Assembly (NCBI GenBank): GCA_004151065.3 | Contig: NWUY0300018325.1 | Coordinates: forward strand, 33,692-53,523 | Reading direction: 5' to 3' | DNA from: Larix sibirica | Lineage: Eukaryota > Streptophyta > Pinopsida > Pinales > Pinaceae | DNA length: 19,832 nucleotides | Shown: one piece after another, positions 16,340 to 19,832 of the stretch | Layout of the letters: each line of letters opens with the position of its first letter | Position numbering within the stretch: the stretch's first letter is position 1 | Notes under the pieces: generated by a model | What the model was told of the DNA's origin: nothing | The model's input: only the letters and a program-made list of their open reading frames with translations | Database searches by the model: none | Translations under genes and position numbers: made by a program

Positions 16340-16400
16340 CGGCGGGCCCCACTTACCTTGCAGGTGATTCTTTCTCTCACCTCCACGTGCCGGACGTCGG
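16340..16400 (-). promoter_or_regulatory. Promoter motif cluster: TCP site, G-box and C-box
   Basis: GGCCCCAC at 16345-16352 fits the class I TCP consensus GGNCCCAC. CACGTG at 16384-16389 is a perfect G-box (bZIP/bHLH/PIF-type). GACGTC at 16393-16398 is a perfect C-box core, three bases away. All lie upstream of the inferred OBERON leader. TCP sites are frequent in promoters of genes active in dividing meristem cells, which would suit an OBE gene. The motifs are seen directly; their use is inferred. Confidence 0.45.
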
Positions 16401-16439
16401 TTGTAGTCGGTAGTCAAAGGGAGATTTAACAGGCTGGTA

Positions 16440-17280
16440 CACACTACTATAGCTTAACTTTCGAATTATTTTCCTACTGCTTACTAGGTCTTTGACTTTA
16501 TACTTTTCCTAAATATTTAATGGTCCCACGTAATTTTTTTATTTAATTTAACTATTAAGAATGTATCAAGATTTGACTATTATTTTTCCTGTATGACAAG
16601 TCAAATACGGAGCTGTATAAAAGTTAATTAAAACGCCTCTCATTTGTCGAAATCACCAATTCATTGCTAGTTAAAATAGTAATTTGGAGTGTTTAGATTG
16701 TAATTTTGGTGATCCAAGTAATTTTAAAATTGAGTAATTAGTCTACAACTTCAATGACTGAAATTATCAAAATTAAAAAATAACAATTTTCAACATAAAT
16801 TTTAACCGTTTTTTTTCTCAAAACCATCATAAAAAGCGAGGCATTTTGGTTATCTTGTATCCTACCCAGTCAAAATACTAACGAACACTCCCTCCCTCTA
16901 TCTCCATGGTATTATAGTAATAGTAATTATAATTATTTTTATTAATTATAATAATAATAATTAACACATTTCATTGAAGTTATTTTTCTTAATTAACACA
17001 TTCACTGCATTTAAATATTTATATTAAAAAAATTTGCTTTTCATTTTAATATTACTTTATGTTTCACTAAATGATCAAAAAGTGTAGTTATATTCTTTCC
17101 ATTAAAGTCCAATTTCCCCCTTCCAAAAGTTTAATTTCCTTCTTTTTCTTTGTGAAAGAGCAAGGTTTTTTTCTAGAAGAAAGAGCAAGATTGTTATGAC
17201 TATTAAGTTTTGGGATAAATGTGACATTAACATGAAAGCATCTTCCTCATGGTGGTCATTTATGGTTTAGTCATTCTCAA
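16440..17280. other. AT-rich intergenic sequence upstream of the OBERON gene
   Basis: AT content is high, with poly-T and poly-A runs and a local AT-rich palindromic stretch around 16910-16965 (TAATTATAATTA-type). I see no gene. Distal promoter elements may exist but cannot be singled out. Confidence 0.4.
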
Positions 17281-17770
17281 AGTTTTCCCTCAACTAGAAG
17301 AAGCTCCTGCAATAGTTAGTAGGATATATGTGGAAATCATCAATAAATATTATAGTTGGGTTTATTTTGATGGCACCTCGCAAGGATAGCCAACAACTGG
17401 AGGTGTTAGGGGATAATCTATTTACCTGACAATCACTGGTATAGTTTCTCTACAGGACTGGGTTGCAGAACGAACAATAAGGTAAAATTAATGGCAGTCA
17501 AACTTGTTATGCTCCTTGCCATCTCAAAGGGGATTGACAGTATTAAGATATTCGGTGATTCAAAGTTGGTGGTGGATTGGTTACATATGAGAAAGCCTCC
17601 AAGGAATTATCTACTGCAGCCTATTTTTGATGATATTGTTATTCTAGCATAAATGTTCAGGGATATCTCATCCGAACACGCTTACATGGAAAGGAACTCT
17701 AAGGCTAACCGATTATCCAAAGAAGAGCTCCAGATTGGTGACGGGATATGGCACAGATGGGAGCATGATG
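17281..17770 (+). pseudogene. RNase H-like domain of a non-LTR-type retroelement, inactivated
   Basis: The frame from about 17281 reads EEAPAIVSRIYVEI and then YYSWVYFDGTSQG, the start of an RVT_3-type RNase H with its first catalytic Asp at 17369-17371. It is broken by TAG at 17387-17389 and by a one-base deletion near 17410. The next frame gives GIIYLPDNHWYSFSTGLG, RTNNKVKLMAVKLVMLL, DSIKIFGDSKLVVDW, a TAA at 17650-17652, then EHAYMERNSKANRLSKEEL and IGDGIWHRWEHDGD. The catalytic Glu expected in 'NNKVEL' is Lys, while the Asp of FGDS is kept. The domain order and spacing are complete, so this decayed later than the copy at 685-1185. No reverse transcriptase is seen upstream. Confidence 0.78.
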
Positions 17771-17789
17771 GGGATTTGATTATGGAACA

Positions 17790-18810
17790 TGGTCCCTGTC
17801 CACATCCAAGCTTACTATATATCATCATTTACATCTTCTACAAGCATAACTAAATATATATCCGAAGTAAAGCTCCACTATAATACTCTTTAGAATCATA
17901 CTTATAAATTTCTATGTTTGAAGAGCTTTTTGGAACAGTTGAAAACTAAACAAATTTATGTTATTGTTATAATACAGTTTATGTAATTTTCGAGAAAGAC
18001 CTCTTGCCCTATGAAAAATGTGTTGCATTATAATATAATACAATTGCACCTTTTTTTCCGAGGAAAAAAAATCTTCCTTCACTTTTTTCATGATTTGGAC
18101 TCTGTGCACTATGACTTGGAGACACGTTGAGAAGTCTTTGGCAAAAGTGATGTCATTAATTTTTTCAAATAAATTAAATTAACGTATTTCATTATGTTAG
18201 CTTAATTTATTTAAATTGAATATGTTATGATTTGGATTTTTTGAAATACATATTATTAATCTACTTTATCTAAAGTCCAATCAAAAATTAAAAGAGTTGT
18301 TAGAATTGTATATGTTACTTATGAGACTTTATAATCACCATGCAATAAGAATATTTTGAGAGAGTTTAATCTATTTACGTATTAAAAATACAATTTTAAT
18401 AACAAAAAAGTCACAATTTAATACCGGAGTAAGAATTTGATTTTGAATGTCTAAATCATATAATGTTTATATTACTCCTATTTTTCATTCATATTTGAAA
18501 AAGACTAAAGTGTCACCACAATTGGCCATAAGACTTGATTGATAGGTTTCTTAATCATGCATTTATTATGAATGAGAATACAAATTGTCAATGTTGATCC
18601 AACTAATGGCAACTATGGCCCCATTGTACTTAAAGTTGTTTATATGTTTATTTTATTTTTATTTATGACGTAATTAAAAGACATCTCTTAAACGATTTTG
18701 TTGAATATTATGTTTATTCATTTTTCACAACAACACTTCTCTATTTTTTTAGTTACGGACGAGGACTTATTTTCCCTTACTCTCTTGAATTTAGAATGCT
18801 AATATATTTC
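17790..18810. other. AT-rich sequence without a recognised gene
   Basis: This is AT-rich, with many short homopolymer runs and frequent stops in all frames. I found no repeat, RNA gene or domain that I can support. Confidence 0.4.
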
Positions 18811-18860
18811 CCTCGAATGGGGTGGCTTCTCGATATACCCAGAGCATTAATGGTGATAGG

Positions 18861-19513
18861 ATGGCGAAGGTATCGGTGGCGGCACAAGCTGATGAGGTGC
18901 ATTTATTATACCCCATCCCGAGGGTAGACCAACACTCACGACCCAGGACATTAACTACACAGTAATGGAAGAGGGAGAGGATGAGTTGATGGTCGAGAGG
19001 CCACTTGTGCTCAACGGAAGAGGGATAAAATTACACTGGCCCATAGGCCATGGCAGTGTTCTCATTGCTACTAGGATATACCGAACAAAGTCTTGGCACA
19101 ACGAAGGTGGTGGGCGTGCTACCATGGTGAGAGAGCGCCACCAATCCTGAAGTCGAAGGGGTCGTTATGGTCACAGGCAGAATAGGGGGATGATTGAGGC
19201 CGACATAGCCCAACACTTTGCCTCCATGACTAATATGTTGCTCGACATCAAGAGTGAAATCCGAGATTTGGATGAAGATACGCAAGCCCATATGTGTGAG
19301 CTGGAGCAAAGGGTCTAGATTGTGATAGAATGGTGTGCCGACATTGCTGAGTTATTCAACCTCCCTTCACTGCTTCTTGCGATGGTTGTTGAGTCGGAGG
19401 TGCCAGAGGTTGCTTTGATGGAGATAGCGAGGGATGTGCAAGGTGTCAAAATGAAGGAAGAACAAACCAGTGGCGCGAAAGACGAGACACCTCACTCAAG
19501 AATCAACAAGTGA
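18861..19513 (+). pseudogene. Degenerate reading frame of unknown family
   Basis: An ATG at 18861 opens MAKVSVAAQADEVHLLYPIP and reaches a stop near 18963. An overlapping frame, open from 18896, runs to 19513 with only two stops (TGA 19148-19150 and TAG 19316-19318). That frame reads MEEGEDELMVERPLVLNG from 18965, then SRRGRYGHRQNRGMIEADI, a likely coiled coil (MLLDIKSEIRDLDEDTQAHM), WCADIAELFNLPSLLLAM and an acidic/basic tail ending HSRINK. The region is clearly richer in GC than its flanks. I do not recognise the protein; a retroelement Gag-like or ORF1-like fragment, or a captured host gene piece, would fit. The recurring open frame after two stops is the main evidence for a once-coding origin. 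Confidence 0.42.
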
Positions 19514-19832
19514 GATGCTCCAGAAAGCAGCCATCGGTGCTAGATCAAGGAGGAGCCTCCGCACCAAAGGCGAAGCCTGGATACTAACGACTCAAAGCCC
19601 CTCAACAGTGAAGCATGACCCGCGTCTCTTCGATTTTGAATGGTTTACCCTTCTAGTGTTTTCTTAAATTTTCAAGTTTGTAGTGTCTTTATCTCAAATA
19701 GTCCCTATGTAAGGCGCCATATAGCGACATTTAGAAAAGAAGTTCTCACAATTATGGACAATTGTATTTTCACTATAAGCCTAGGTGTTTCTCTCCCCAG
19801 GAGGCTCAATGCATATTTCAGTAGTCCTTTAT
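19514..19832. other. Right edge, no gene recognised
   Basis: A short frame continues to about 19667 with no motif. The remainder returns to AT-rich sequence. The segment may be the 3' part of the unidentified element to its left. Confidence 0.3.

Noticed and set aside
19031-19309. Minus-strand frame of 92 codons
   Set aside because: It mirrors the longer plus-strand degenerate frame and shows no independent motif.
1-19832. CRISPR arrays, operons, phage or defence systems
   Set aside because: No regularly spaced repeats with unique spacers and no bacterial-type gene packing; the window is plant nuclear DNA with split genes.

Overview
The window looks like nuclear DNA from a land plant, probably a seed plant and possibly a gymnosperm. 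The reasons are one recognisable plant gene with canonical GT-AG introns, a 10.3 kb intron filled with decayed transposable elements, AT-rich flanks, and remnants of a Ty3/gypsy element and of non-LTR-type RNase H domains. The lineage is an inference from intron size and repeat load. Nothing bacterial, viral or organellar was seen.

The only gene I can support as intact is a minus-strand OBERON gene (OBE1/OBE2 type, a PHD-finger nuclear protein) covering most of the window. Coding exon 1 (15044..13787) carries a low-complexity N terminus, the OBERON domain and a Cys4-His-Cys3 PHD finger. Coding exon 2 (3452..2839) carries the C-terminal coiled coil. They join in phase 1 across a 10,334-nt intron to give a 623-residue protein. 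Upstream are a probable 5'UTR intron (about 16051..15085), a GC-rich 5' exon, and a promoter with G-box, C-box and TCP-type motifs near 16345-16398. A candidate AATAAA signal lies about 400 nt after the stop.

The large intron holds several layers of repeats. From low to high coordinate these are: a nearly perfect 262-bp tandem duplication (3634-4158); several short degenerate tandem repeats and a possible SINE (4.8-7.3 kb); a minus-strand Ty3/gypsy element of the chromovirus kind (about 7445-11920); and about 1.5 kb of sequence with no recognised feature. The element has two diverged LTRs, an iMet-type primer-binding site and decayed gag, RNase H, integrase and chromodomain-like tail. Protease and nearly all reverse transcriptase are missing. 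Its 5' LTR is split by a 1,070-bp insertion flanked by an 8-bp direct repeat, and the uninterrupted 3' LTR serves as the empty-site reference. An inverted copy of the LTR lies just inside the insertion and forms a large palindrome.

Both flanks of the gene carry plus-strand remnants of a non-LTR-type RNase H domain (685-1185 and 17281-17770), each broken by stops and frameshifts. At the right end a GC-richer degenerate reading frame (18861-19513) remains unidentified. I found no tRNA, rRNA, CRISPR array or operon, and no evidence for a new multi-gene system. The noteworthy signals are the nested insertion with its palindrome, the transposon-filled intron in a developmental regulator, and the unidentified frame at the right edge.
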